Shown here: positions 1-7,684 of the stretch, piece after piece
Numbering within the stretch: position 1 is the stretch's first letter
How the letters are laid out: every line of letters starts with the position of its first letter
NCBI RefSeq assembly: GCF_038900055.1
Contig: NZ_JBBMQM010000001.1
Span: 1,116,001 to 1,180,000 of the forward strand
From: Henriciella sp. AS95
GTDB lineage: Bacteria; Pseudomonadota; Alphaproteobacteria; Caulobacterales; Hyphomonadaceae
Direction: 5' to 3'
Length of the DNA stretch: 64,000 nucleotides
Notes under the pieces: model-generated
Databases searched by the model: none
Told to the model about the DNA's origin: nothing
The model's input: only the letters and a program-made list of their open reading frames with translations
Translations under genes and position numbers: made by a program

Positions 1-1
1 T

Positions 2-268
2 GTCCGCAGCTTGGCGGACTCCGTCGACATGTCCTCGTTCAACTATTTACTTCAGATGATCACGGAGCTTCTTCCGGATATTCCAGAGCACACCATGCGG
101 CAGCGGCTCGTATTTTTCGCATGGTATCAGCTCGCGACACTTAGCGCATATGAAGCCTTCCTGGCTGACCCAAACGAGCAAGGAAGCGTCTGGATCAAAG
201 ATGATGCACGGCGGAATATTGTCGACACTTCGGTTGGCCTTCTGATGGCACCCGTCTCCTCGGAGTAA
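2..268 (+). CDS. TetR-family regulator, C-terminal part (5' end outside window)
   Basis: The frame is open from the window edge to a TAA at 266-268, so only the last ~88 residues are seen. They are helical, with a run around SFNYLLQMITELLP followed by RQRLVFFAWYQLATL, like the ligand-binding C-terminal domain of TetR repressors. The N-terminal HTH lies outside the window, so the family call rests on the C-terminal pattern alone. It sits just upstream of two PhyH dioxygenase genes on the same strand, with operator-like repeats between, so control of those genes is a reasonable inference. It could be another small helical protein. Confidence 0.5.
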   Translation, partial: VRSLADSVDMSSFNYLLQMITELLPDIPEHTMRQRLVFFAWYQLATLSAYEAFLADPNEQGSVWIKDDARRNIVDTSVGLLMAPVSSE

Positions 269-281
269 ACGTCCGAGCACG

Positions 282-333
282 ATTAATGCGATCGATTAAT
301 TCAATTGACTAATGCGATCGCTTAAACTATGCC
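282..333 (+). promoter_or_regulatory. Operator-like repeats overlapping a candidate promoter
   Basis: The element TAATGCGATCG occurs twice (284-294 and 310-320), 26 bp start to start. The first copy lies in an inverted repeat with ATTAAT arms (282-287 and 295-300) around GCGATCG. The second forms GCGATCGC flanked by TAA and TTA. A TTGACT (305-310) followed 17 bp later by TATGCC (328-333) could be -35/-10 boxes, so a bound repressor would overlap the promoter. The adjacent TetR-like gene is the obvious candidate binder (inference). Confidence 0.45.
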
Positions 334-396
334 TCTTCTCAAGTGCTCTCCAGCGCGTTGCGCAGAGTGGGCCAGATCAGGGAGAGGGCGTACGTA

Positions 397-1236
397 ATGC
401 CGCAGATGCAGACAGCCGACTTGCCACGATTGATCGGGCCTGGCGAACTCGAACAAGCAGCATCAAACGTTCGAAATCACGGCATCTGCCTTATTGCGAA
501 CGTCCTATCCTCCCAGCAACTGGAGAGAGCCCATCACGCTGTCTATGATGCCGCCGAGCATGACGAGACACGTGACCACATAGACCAGTTCGAACTCGAC
601 TATGACGACAAAAACCATCGGATATGGAATCTGCTAAGCCTTAACTCAGTTTTTGTTGAACTCGCCGAGCATCCTACAGTGCTGCATCTCTTGCGGGCCG
701 TGCTTGGCTGGCCCTGCCTTTTGTCCAGCTTCTCGGCCAACATAGCTTATCCAGGCGGAGATGCAGGCGCACTGCATGCCGATCAGTTCTTTGTGCCGGG
801 CGTCTGGGACCGGCCTCTAAGCCTTAATATCGGCTGGGCTATCGATGATTTTACGCTGGAAAACGGGGCGACACATTTCGTACCCGGCAGTCATCGCCTC
901 AAGCGTTCGCCAACAAGCCAGGAAAGCCAGAGCCAGAACGGCATTCAGGGGATTGTGCCTGCTGGATCGCTAATCGCATTTGAAGGACGTCTCTGGCACA
1001 AGACGGGCGCAAACAGGAGCAAGAACCAGGCTCGTGCCGGACTGTTCGCGAACTATGTGACCAATATCTACCGCACTCAGGAAAACATGTTCCTGTCGGT
1101 GAATCCCCTTGTTGTTCAAATGGCCTCAAGAGAGCTTCAGGTCCTGCTTGGCTATCGCACTCGCGGGCTTGGCATGGTGAATGGCCTTCCACCTCTTTGG
1201 CACGCAAGCGACGACAAAAAAGCAAAGCAGGAATAG
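397..1236 (+). CDS. PhyH-family Fe(II)/2-oxoglutarate dioxygenase
   Basis: A 279-residue phytanoyl-CoA dioxygenase-like protein. The iron-binding HxD is at H127/D129 (LHADQFF), the distal His at H201 (LWHKTG) and a likely 2-oxoglutarate Arg at R213 (ARAGLF). The strand INIGWAIDDF-type segment and VPGSH motif are typical of the family. The ATG at 397 is preceded by GGAGAGGG, which is better than a GTG at 343. PhyH enzymes hydroxylate acyl-CoAs or small hydrophobic substrates; this substrate is unknown. The next gene is a paralogue starting 4 bp downstream, so the two are probably co-transcribed and may act on the same molecule. Confidence 0.85.
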   Translation: MPQMQTADLPRLIGPGELEQAASNVRNHGICLIANVLSSQQLERAHHAVYDAAEHDETRDHIDQFELDYDDKNHRIWNLLSLNSVFVELAEHPTVLHLLRAVLGWPCLLSSFSANIAYPGGDAGALHADQFFVPGVWDRPLSLNIGWAIDDFTLENGATHFVPGSHRLKRSPTSQESQSQNGIQGIVPAGSLIAFEGRLWHKTGANRSKNQARAGLFANYVTNIYRTQENMFLSVNPLVVQMASRELQVLLGYRTRGLGMVNGLPPLWHASDDKKAKQE

Positions 1237-1240
1237 TATA

Positions 1241-2026
1241 ATGTTTAACGCCGAAGCCTTTGATCTGTCTGATGCGCTTTCCGCCTTTGATGAAGAGGGT
1301 GTCGCGATCGTCACCAATGTCCTGCTGCCAGCTGAGCTTCAGCACGTTCGCGACGCCGTAGAAGAGGTCATTGCCACGGATAGGGCGCGTGGCGAACAGT
1401 TGACCGGTTTCTCCTATGATCCAGATGATCGAAATATTCGGATACGAGATCTTGTCCTCAAGCATGAGGCTTTCCGTGCGCTGGCCGAGAATCCGCTCGC
1501 ATTGACGTTCGTTGAACATGCCATGGGCGAAGACTTTCGACTGTCAAACTTCAGTGGGAATGTCACAGGCCCAGGCTCCCAGCGGATGTATATGCATGCC
1601 GATCAGGGATTCGTGCCGGCCCCGTGGCCACCATACCCTTTCGCGATCAATATCGGCTGGGCCATAGATGATTTCACATTCGAAAATGGTGGAACGGTCT
1701 ATGTTCCCGGGAGTAATCACAAGAGCCACGGACCAGCCCCAGAGGGAGGTTATCCCGATGAGAAGGCCATCGAATGCCCAGCAGGGTCCTTCTTCGCAAT
1801 AGATGGACGGACGTGGCATCAGACGGGCGATAATCTGACGACGGATCAATCGAGAACGGGTCTGTTTGCTTATTATGTGCGACCGTTCCTGATCCTGCAG
1901 AGGCCTTGGTACCGCTTCGTTTCACCAGAACTCGAAGGAAAATTCACTCCCAGCCTGTGGAACATGATGGGCATGGATGTCGGAGAAATTCCAACACTTC
2001 GCTCCAGCAAGGCTGATGTGTCATGA
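1241..2026 (+). CDS. PhyH-family dioxygenase, paralogue of upstream gene
   Basis: A 261-residue second PhyH-type protein. It has H119/D121 (MHADQGF), distal H193 (TWHQTG), R205 (SRTGLFAYY) and the segment INIGWAIDDFTFENG, nearly the same as in its neighbour, so the pair look like diverged duplicates. The start at 1241 follows GCAGGAA. The stop codon overlaps the next start (ATGA at 2023), indicating translational coupling. All iron and 2-oxoglutarate ligands appear intact, so both copies should be active. The lack of PTS or TM segments suggests a cytoplasmic enzyme. Confidence 0.85.
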   Translation: MFNAEAFDLSDALSAFDEEGVAIVTNVLLPAELQHVRDAVEEVIATDRARGEQLTGFSYDPDDRNIRIRDLVLKHEAFRALAENPLALTFVEHAMGEDFRLSNFSGNVTGPGSQRMYMHADQGFVPAPWPPYPFAINIGWAIDDFTFENGGTVYVPGSNHKSHGPAPEGGYPDEKAIECPAGSFFAIDGRTWHQTGDNLTTDQSRTGLFAYYVRPFLILQRPWYRFVSPELEGKFTPSLWNMMGMDVGEIPTLRSSKADVS

Positions 2027-2403
2027 AGAGCGCCGCCGCTGAACGTACCCCAGATGACGCGCTCATTGTGGCAGAGGCGTTCACAAGAGCCATCGAGGAG
2101 CGCGATGCCGCAGCTCTTGCTGCCCTGTACACTGATGAGGCGCTTGTTTGGCATAGCCATGATCAGCAGTTGCAACCAAAAGACGATGCGGTCGAGCGAG
2201 CCCGGCTTTGGTTCTTGTCACTCGATGAGGTCTCAGTTCGGGTGGTTTCGCGAAGCCGCACGGAGCTTGGCTTTGTTCAAGAGCATCTCGTTACAACCAG
2301 GATGCGCGGTGCCTCGCAACAGGGCAGCACGAAACCGATCTGTCTTGTCGCAACCGTGCGTGGCGGGCGCATTTCACGGCTTAATGAGTATATCAGCGTA
2401 TGA
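2023..2403 (+). CDS. NTF2-like / SnoaL-like small protein
   Basis: A 126-residue alpha+beta protein. The pattern AEAFTRAIEERDAAALAALYTDEALVWHSHD at its N-terminus is typical of SnoaL/limonene-epoxide-hydrolase-like NTF2 folds. It starts inside the stop codon of the second PhyH gene (ATGA), so it is translated with it. Members are hydratases, isomerases or ligand binders acting on small hydrophobic molecules; no catalytic residue set can be assigned here. Its place after two dioxygenases suggests a later step in the same pathway (inference). Confidence 0.7.
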   Translation: MKSAAAERTPDDALIVAEAFTRAIEERDAAALAALYTDEALVWHSHDQQLQPKDDAVERARLWFLSLDEVSVRVVSRSRTELGFVQEHLVTTRMRGASQQGSTKPICLVATVRGGRISRLNEYISV

Positions 2404-2666
2404 AAAAGGGAGGGACATAAAGTCATACTATCAAATTCGGCATCACCCCCTTGAGATAAACAAAGGCAGGGGCTGAAGCCGTTTCAGTTAAAGACAAGTC
2501 CTGTGGCGATGCGAGAGCGCAAGCCACAAGTATATTGGAGCAAAGGCGCAGCCGCTCCTCATAGGAAAACGGATAACACCAATGCGCGGCATTAGCCGCC
2601 AACCCTTGGCTATGCGCTCAAGGTCGCACGTCCGCGCGCGCCGCTGAGGAATATGGGAGGAAATAA

Positions 2667-4886
2667 ATGAGAAAGATCACAGGCAAAGCTGTCTTCGCTA
2701 TCGCGATGGCCGCGATTTTAGCGCCGGCTGCTACGGCTCAGGTTGGCGATGATGACTCCGACCAGGCTGTAATGAAGGAAGTTGTCGTGACAGCCCGTAA
2801 ACGCGCGGAAAGCGTGCAGGATGTCCCATTGAGCGTTACTGCTGTCAGTGAAGAAGACCTTCGCGCAAAGGCAGTAGTAACAATCGAGCAGGTCACCGCC
2901 GTTACTTCGGGGCTGACCGTGTCACGGAACGCTAACAACATCCCGACATTCCGGATCAGGGGTCTTGGTACGGGAGGAGGTTCTGAGTCCTTTGAGCAGT
3001 CCGTCGCCCTGTTTATTGATGGCACATATCTTGGTCGTGTGAGTGAGTATAATCAGCCACTTTATGACCTTGAGCGCCTTGAGGTGATCAAGGGCACGCA
3101 GGCCGCTCTGCTGGCCAAGAACACCAGCCTCGGTGCCATAAGCCTGACCACGCGCAAACCTGGCCACGAGTTCAGCTACGACCTGTCGACACAGTACGAG
3201 ATGGAGTTGGGATCCAGCATCGTCGATGTGGGGGTGACCTTGCCGGTATCCGATACCTTGTCCTTCCGGCTTGCTGGACAGGCGATGAATGCTACCGGCC
3301 CAGTGAAAAACACCGCGCTCGGAACCGAGCAGAGCAACGACAGCCTGGCCGGCCGCTTTACGGCGGTCTGGACCCCTGCAGCCCGCTTCAATGCCATCTT
3401 CTCCTACAATGACTATGAAGTCGAAATGATTGGAAGTTCAGAGGAGGCCGCGTCGGACACATTGGGTATCCTTGCGGCCAGGGGTGCGCTGGAAGGCATT
3501 CAGACAGAAGCTCGGCTCAACTACAAAAATCAGGTACAAGGCTCGAACTTCGGCGATATCAAGGATCGAACCACAGGCCGCCGGGCCATCCTTACACTGA
3601 ATTACGACATCGGTGATTATACGCTGACCTCGGTCACGGCAGGTGCTGAGTACAACCAGGTGCGCTTCTTCGATACTGATATCGGGCCAGGCCTCTGGGC
3701 AGACCAGAACCCCGTCAAAAATGGCAACGAGCAATTCAGCCAGGAATTGCGGATTGCTTCTCCGGCAGGCGACCGCTTCAATTGGCTGGCCGGCCTCTAC
3801 TATCAAAACGAAGACTTCTACATTCATCGCAAGTACGACATCTATTCCGACCTCGCTGCGGGTATCGCCGGAGGGTCTCCCATAGCCGGGGCCAACCAGG
3901 ATAATTACGACCAGTCCACAGATACGTACTCGTTGTTTTCGCAAGCCAATTATGAGTTCAATGACCGCCTGACGGGCAGCCTCGGCCTTAGGGTCACAAA
4001 TGAAAAACGTTCAGCTGAATACATGCGGATTGCAAGCCGTTCCGGGCTTTTCACCACTTTCCTGTTTCCTGATCTCGTGGGCTCCCCACCGGAAATCGAC
4101 GAAACGTCAGTGGATGGGTCGATCGGCCTTCAATACGAGTTGAACGATGATCACATGATCTATGCGTCCTTCTCTAGAGGTTCGAAAGGAGAGGGCTTTA
4201 TTGCCCAGCCGACGAATATTCCAAACTCGTCGGCGCCAAAAGAAACGGCTGACAGCTTTGAGATCGGCGCCAAGATCAATTTCAATGGGGGCTACTTCAA
4301 TATAGCCGCATTCGACACGCAGATTGAGGCGCTGCAGCAAGCCCTGTTCAACGGAACCCGATTTGATACGAGCCCGTACGACCTGTCGTCTCGAGGCTTC
4401 GAGTTCGATACGCGATACCATTTTACACCAAGCTGGGGTATCAACGCGACAGCGACATATGCAGATGTTTCGTATGAGACAGATCTCAGTCCGCAGGCAG
4501 ATGGCCTCAGGCCACTTAACACGCCAGAGTGGTCGGGTAGTGCCAATTTGCGGTATGATGCTCCCATTAGCGATGATCTGGAAATTACCGCCGAAGCCGG
4601 GATCGACTATTCCTCAGAACTGTACTGGTCTTTGAGAAACCAGAACACCTGCACGGGGTCAGCGCCGAGCAATACGATACCGTGTACGGATGCCTACACG
4701 AAAGTGAACGCACGCATCATGTTGAAGAATGCGTCTCAGGGCTGGGATCTCGCCTTGGTCGGTCGCAATCTGACTGATGAGAAAACGATTGCATATGCGC
4801 GGGCATCAACCTTCATCAACGGTGTCGTCAATGCCTCTCTCGCGCCCCCTCGCACGGTAGCGCTTCAATTCAGCATTCACCGCTAG
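2667..4886 (+). CDS. TonB-dependent outer-membrane receptor
   Basis: A 739-residue receptor. It has a signal peptide (residues 1-24, cleaved near TAQ), a TonB box-like stretch (EVVVTARKR, about 37-45), a plug domain with VPLSVTAV and ERLEVIKGTQAAL, then a 22-strand-type beta barrel ending in a terminal aromatic/basic strand (LQFSIHR). A strong GGGAGGAAA precedes the ATG. Lengths and motifs match siderophore or carbohydrate/terpenoid receptors of alphaproteobacteria. Position between PhyH and CaiB genes suggests uptake of the catabolic substrate rather than iron, but this is inferred from context. Confidence 0.9.
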   Translation: MRKITGKAVFAIAMAAILAPAATAQVGDDDSDQAVMKEVVVTARKRAESVQDVPLSVTAVSEEDLRAKAVVTIEQVTAVTSGLTVSRNANNIPTFRIRGLGTGGGSESFEQSVALFIDGTYLGRVSEYNQPLYDLERLEVIKGTQAALLAKNTSLGAISLTTRKPGHEFSYDLSTQYEMELGSSIVDVGVTLPVSDTLSFRLAGQAMNATGPVKNTALGTEQSNDSLAGRFTAVWTPAARFNAIFSYNDYEVEMIGSSEEAASDTLGILAARGALEGIQTEARLNYKNQVQGSNFGDIKDRTTGRRAILTLNYDIGDYTLTSVTAGAEYNQVRFFDTDIGPGLWADQNPVKNGNEQFSQELRIASPAGDRFNWLAGLYYQNEDFYIHRKYDIYSDLAAGIAGGSPIAGANQDNYDQSTDTYSLFSQANYEFNDRLTGSLGLRVTNEKRSAEYMRIASRSGLFTTFLFPDLVGSPPEIDETSVDGSIGLQYELNDDHMIYASFSRGSKGEGFIAQPTNIPNSSAPKETADSFEIGAKINFNGGYFNIAAFDTQIEALQQALFNGTRFDTSPYDLSSRGFEFDTRYHFTPSWGINATATYADVSYETDLSPQADGLRPLNTPEWSGSANLRYDAPISDDLEITAEAGIDYSSELYWSLRNQNTCTGSAPSNTIPCTDAYTKVNARIMLKNASQGWDLALVGRNLTDEKTIAYARASTFINGVVNASLAPPRTVALQFSIHR

Positions 4887-4903
4887 GCCTTGGCAGAATG
4901 GCA

Positions 4904-4938
4904 CTTGGGGTACGGGCCTCAATAACCCGTACCCCAAG
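4904..4938 (+). terminator. Perfect 13-bp hairpin downstream of TonB receptor
   Basis: CTTGGGGTACGGG (4904-4916) pairs exactly with its complement at 4926-4938 around a 9-nt loop, 17 bp after the receptor stop. No T-run follows on either strand, so it may be an RNA-stabilising or attenuating hairpin between the receptor and the CaiB gene rather than a full intrinsic terminator. Confidence 0.55.
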
Positions 4939-5038
4939 CATTCTACGAATACGTGTCTTCTGAACTGCGCCGCCGGAAATCCGGCGATGCTGGCAGGGAT
5001 ACGGCACCAGGACCGCCGAACAAAAAAGGAAGTATAGG

Positions 5039-6199
5039 ATGAAACCTGGACCTTGTTCTGGACTTCGTGTGATTGATATGTCCGCGTTGATTTCCGGCCC
5101 ATATTGCAGCCAAATTCTTGCCGATCTCGGCGCTGAAGTAATCCGTGTGGAAACTCCGGGAAGCGATGTCATACGACATGTCGATCCAATCCACCGCGAT
5201 ATGTCCGCTTACTTCGAGCAGGTGAACCGGGGTAAAAAAAGCGTATCAATTGACGTAAAGTCCGAACAAGGGCGTGAGCAGGTCAGGGCCTTAGTACGAA
5301 ATGCTGACATCTTTCTGGAAAATAGCCGCCCCGGAGTAATGGAGAAGCTCGGTTTCGGTTACGAAGACCTCAAGGCTCTGAATTCAAAGCTGATCTATGT
5401 GTCAGTCTGCGGCTTTGGTGCAGATGGCCCTCACAAGGATCGCGCGGCCTATGATCCGGTTGTGCAGGGCGTTGTGGGCTTCATGCCTTTGCAAGGTACT
5501 CCTGGCGCACCCCAGGCAATCCACACCGTCATTGCGGACAAAATCACAGCCATCTGGGCCGCAAACTCGGTAATGGCGGCCCTTCTCGACAAGGAGCGGA
5601 ACGGAGAGGTTGGCCAGAAAGTCGTTGTGAATATGGTCGCGGCCTACGCGGCCTTCATGCTACTGGAAAACATGGATCACCATACGTTCCGGGACGCTGA
5701 ATTCCCTGTGGTCGACAGGCCTGTAGGGATGTTCAGCACGCTCGATACGCGCGACGGGCGGGTGATTGGCATGATCCTGCAGCCGAAACAATGCCTGCAA
5801 TTTTGTACAGCCCTCGGAGTTCCGGACCTTGCACTTGACCCCCGCTTTGGCGATGCGATGTCGATCGTGCGAAATACTCCATTGCTTTACAAGGAGGTGG
5901 CGCCCATCGTTTCAGCGATGTCTACGCAAGACTTTCTGGCGTTGATGTCCAAACACAGTGTTCCCTTTGGGCCTGTAAACGATATCGCGACGTTCATGCA
6001 GGGCGAAGAGGCGCTGCATGCGGGGGCTTATACAGAACTCGAGGACGGCGAGTACGGCGCGATCCGCCATCTGAACTTCCCGGCTTCATTCAGCCGTTCA
6101 GCTGTAGGTCCGAGAGGTCGGGCCCCCAGGCTCGGAGAACACAACGCCGAGCTTCTTGGCTCTCCGGGCGCCGGAGATAAAGACAGTCAAACCGGGTAG
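5039..6199 (+). CDS. CaiB/BaiF family CoA-transferase
   Basis: A 386-residue class III CoA-transferase. It has N-terminal GLRVIDMSALISGPYC, the nucleotide-fold segment GAEVIRVE, NRGKKSVSIDV, and the expected catalytic Asp at D167 (VIADKITA), aligned with the Asp of formyl-CoA transferase. It lacks the His-Asp signature of alpha-methylacyl-CoA racemases, so CoA transfer between carboxylic acids is likely. The ATG follows GGAAGTATAG with modest RBS strength. It probably activates or swaps CoA on an acid derived from the imported substrate; donor and acceptor cannot be named. Confidence 0.85.
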   Translation: MKPGPCSGLRVIDMSALISGPYCSQILADLGAEVIRVETPGSDVIRHVDPIHRDMSAYFEQVNRGKKSVSIDVKSEQGREQVRALVRNADIFLENSRPGVMEKLGFGYEDLKALNSKLIYVSVCGFGADGPHKDRAAYDPVVQGVVGFMPLQGTPGAPQAIHTVIADKITAIWAANSVMAALLDKERNGEVGQKVVVNMVAAYAAFMLLENMDHHTFRDAEFPVVDRPVGMFSTLDTRDGRVIGMILQPKQCLQFCTALGVPDLALDPRFGDAMSIVRNTPLLYKEVAPIVSAMSTQDFLALMSKHSVPFGPVNDIATFMQGEEALHAGAYTELEDGEYGAIRHLNFPASFSRSAVGPRGRAPRLGEHNAELLGSPGAGDKDSQTG

Positions 6200-6333
6200 G
6201 AGCGGCTCAGTACGTAGAACCTGGAATTTCCCCTGAAACAATGCCCGTTCATCGCATTTCCTCATGACTTCCTGAGGTCCCAGGTCACCGATTAAATTAT
6301 ACAAGTGTTTTAATTGTAAAAAGGATATTCGCT

Positions 6334-7398
6334 ATGAGTGAACTCATGCTGCCACACGCCTTCGAAGACTTTACAACCGATTGGTTCACCGAAGCGCTTT
6401 CAGTGAAATTCCCAGGCGTAAAGGTCAGCAATTTCACCCGCAGCGGGGACCGGATCGGGACGTCCGCCTCGTGTACGTTTTCGCTGGAATACTCAGACCG
6501 CGGAAGCGTCGGCGATCCGCCCGGCTCCGTTTACATCAAGGGCGGGTTCACGGAGAAGCAGCTAAATCGGTACTGGGTCGTCCTGCAGCAGGAAGTCCGC
6601 TTCTTCAACGACATGGCGCAAGATGTGCCGATGAATATTCCACTCTGCTACTTTGCCGCCTGCGATGACGAGCGGCAGGGCCTCACAATGCTGGAAGATA
6701 TCGTGGCCACGCGCGGCGCGAGGTTCGGCAATTGGGGCGCGCTCACCGTCGACGAGGTCGCGGCCCTGCTGGAGCAGTTCGCCCGCATGCACGCGCGATG
6801 GTCGGATGACTCCCGGCTCAAGGGGCTAGACGGGTTTGAAAAGCCGCAGAGAGAGTTCTTCCAGTACGTGCTCCGCGACAAGCACTGGGAGGAATTGAAG
6901 ACACGCCAGTTCGGGCCTCGCCTCGATCGGGTGTTTCCGGACCCCCAACTGCTGCGGGACGCGCTGACACGGCTGTGGGAGCTGAACGATGCTGCGCCCA
7001 AAACGCTTTGCCACGGCGACGCGCACGGCGGAAACATGTTCTTCGAGCGCGATGGAACGCCCGGTGTTCTCGATTTCCAGCTCTATTTCGCCGGCACACA
7101 CATGCACGACGTCTCCTGGCTGATTGTGAGCGCGCTCTCGGTCGAGGATCGCCGGAAGGAAGAGCAGCGCCTTCTGCGGCACTATCTCGACGCCGCGCGT
7201 TCTGCCGGCATGGACGTCTATTCCTTTGATCAGGCCTGGCTGATCTACCGCCAGCAGATGGCCCATGCGGTGCCGAGCGGCGCGTGCAACCCGATCGAGG
7301 CGGGTCCAATCGACATGATCAATGCGGCGGGCGAGGTCGTGACCGTTGCCGCAGAAGATCATGATGTCCTCGACGCACTTGGTATTGCCCGCAGGTGA
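6334..7398 (+). CDS. EcK/CHK-like small-molecule kinase (APH fold)
   Basis: A 354-residue phosphotransferase of the aminoglycoside/choline kinase fold. It has the catalytic loop CHGDAHGGN (H227, D229, N234), the metal-binding VLDFQ (D247), and a candidate ATP lysine and glutamate at K69 (VYIKG) and E87 (QQEVRFF). The sequence HGDAHGGNMFF followed by LDFQ resembles the ecdysteroid-kinase-like/DUF1679 group, which often lies in bacterial catabolic clusters with acyl-CoA enzymes. The ATG is preceded by AAAAAGGA. It probably phosphorylates a hydroxylated intermediate or substrate alcohol; the substrate is unknown. Confidence 0.75.
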   Translation: MSELMLPHAFEDFTTDWFTEALSVKFPGVKVSNFTRSGDRIGTSASCTFSLEYSDRGSVGDPPGSVYIKGGFTEKQLNRYWVVLQQEVRFFNDMAQDVPMNIPLCYFAACDDERQGLTMLEDIVATRGARFGNWGALTVDEVAALLEQFARMHARWSDDSRLKGLDGFEKPQREFFQYVLRDKHWEELKTRQFGPRLDRVFPDPQLLRDALTRLWELNDAAPKTLCHGDAHGGNMFFERDGTPGVLDFQLYFAGTHMHDVSWLIVSALSVEDRRKEEQRLLRHYLDAARSAGMDVYSFDQAWLIYRQQMAHAVPSGACNPIEAGPIDMINAAGEVVTVAAEDHDVLDALGIARR

Positions 7399-7684
7399 CG
7401 TTGCTGGGAACCTGGCAGATCATGAAGAGGATTTTGTGCGCCAGGAGGTGATGAAGTCAGCATCTGTCAGGACTGGCCCACCGCATTGTTCGGAACAGTA
7501 GGAAGTATCCGGCCAACTGAGCTGGAGATGACCCTCGCGCAAGTCATAACACGAACGTCTGTCGCCTATGGCATATTCATTGTCGTGTATTCACAACGCG
7601 CTCTAGCCTCGTCCTCTTATCGTCTCATCGCATAATGGCGGCCCTGATTTGGCCGGCAACAACTTCTTTATGGCGAGGGCGGCG

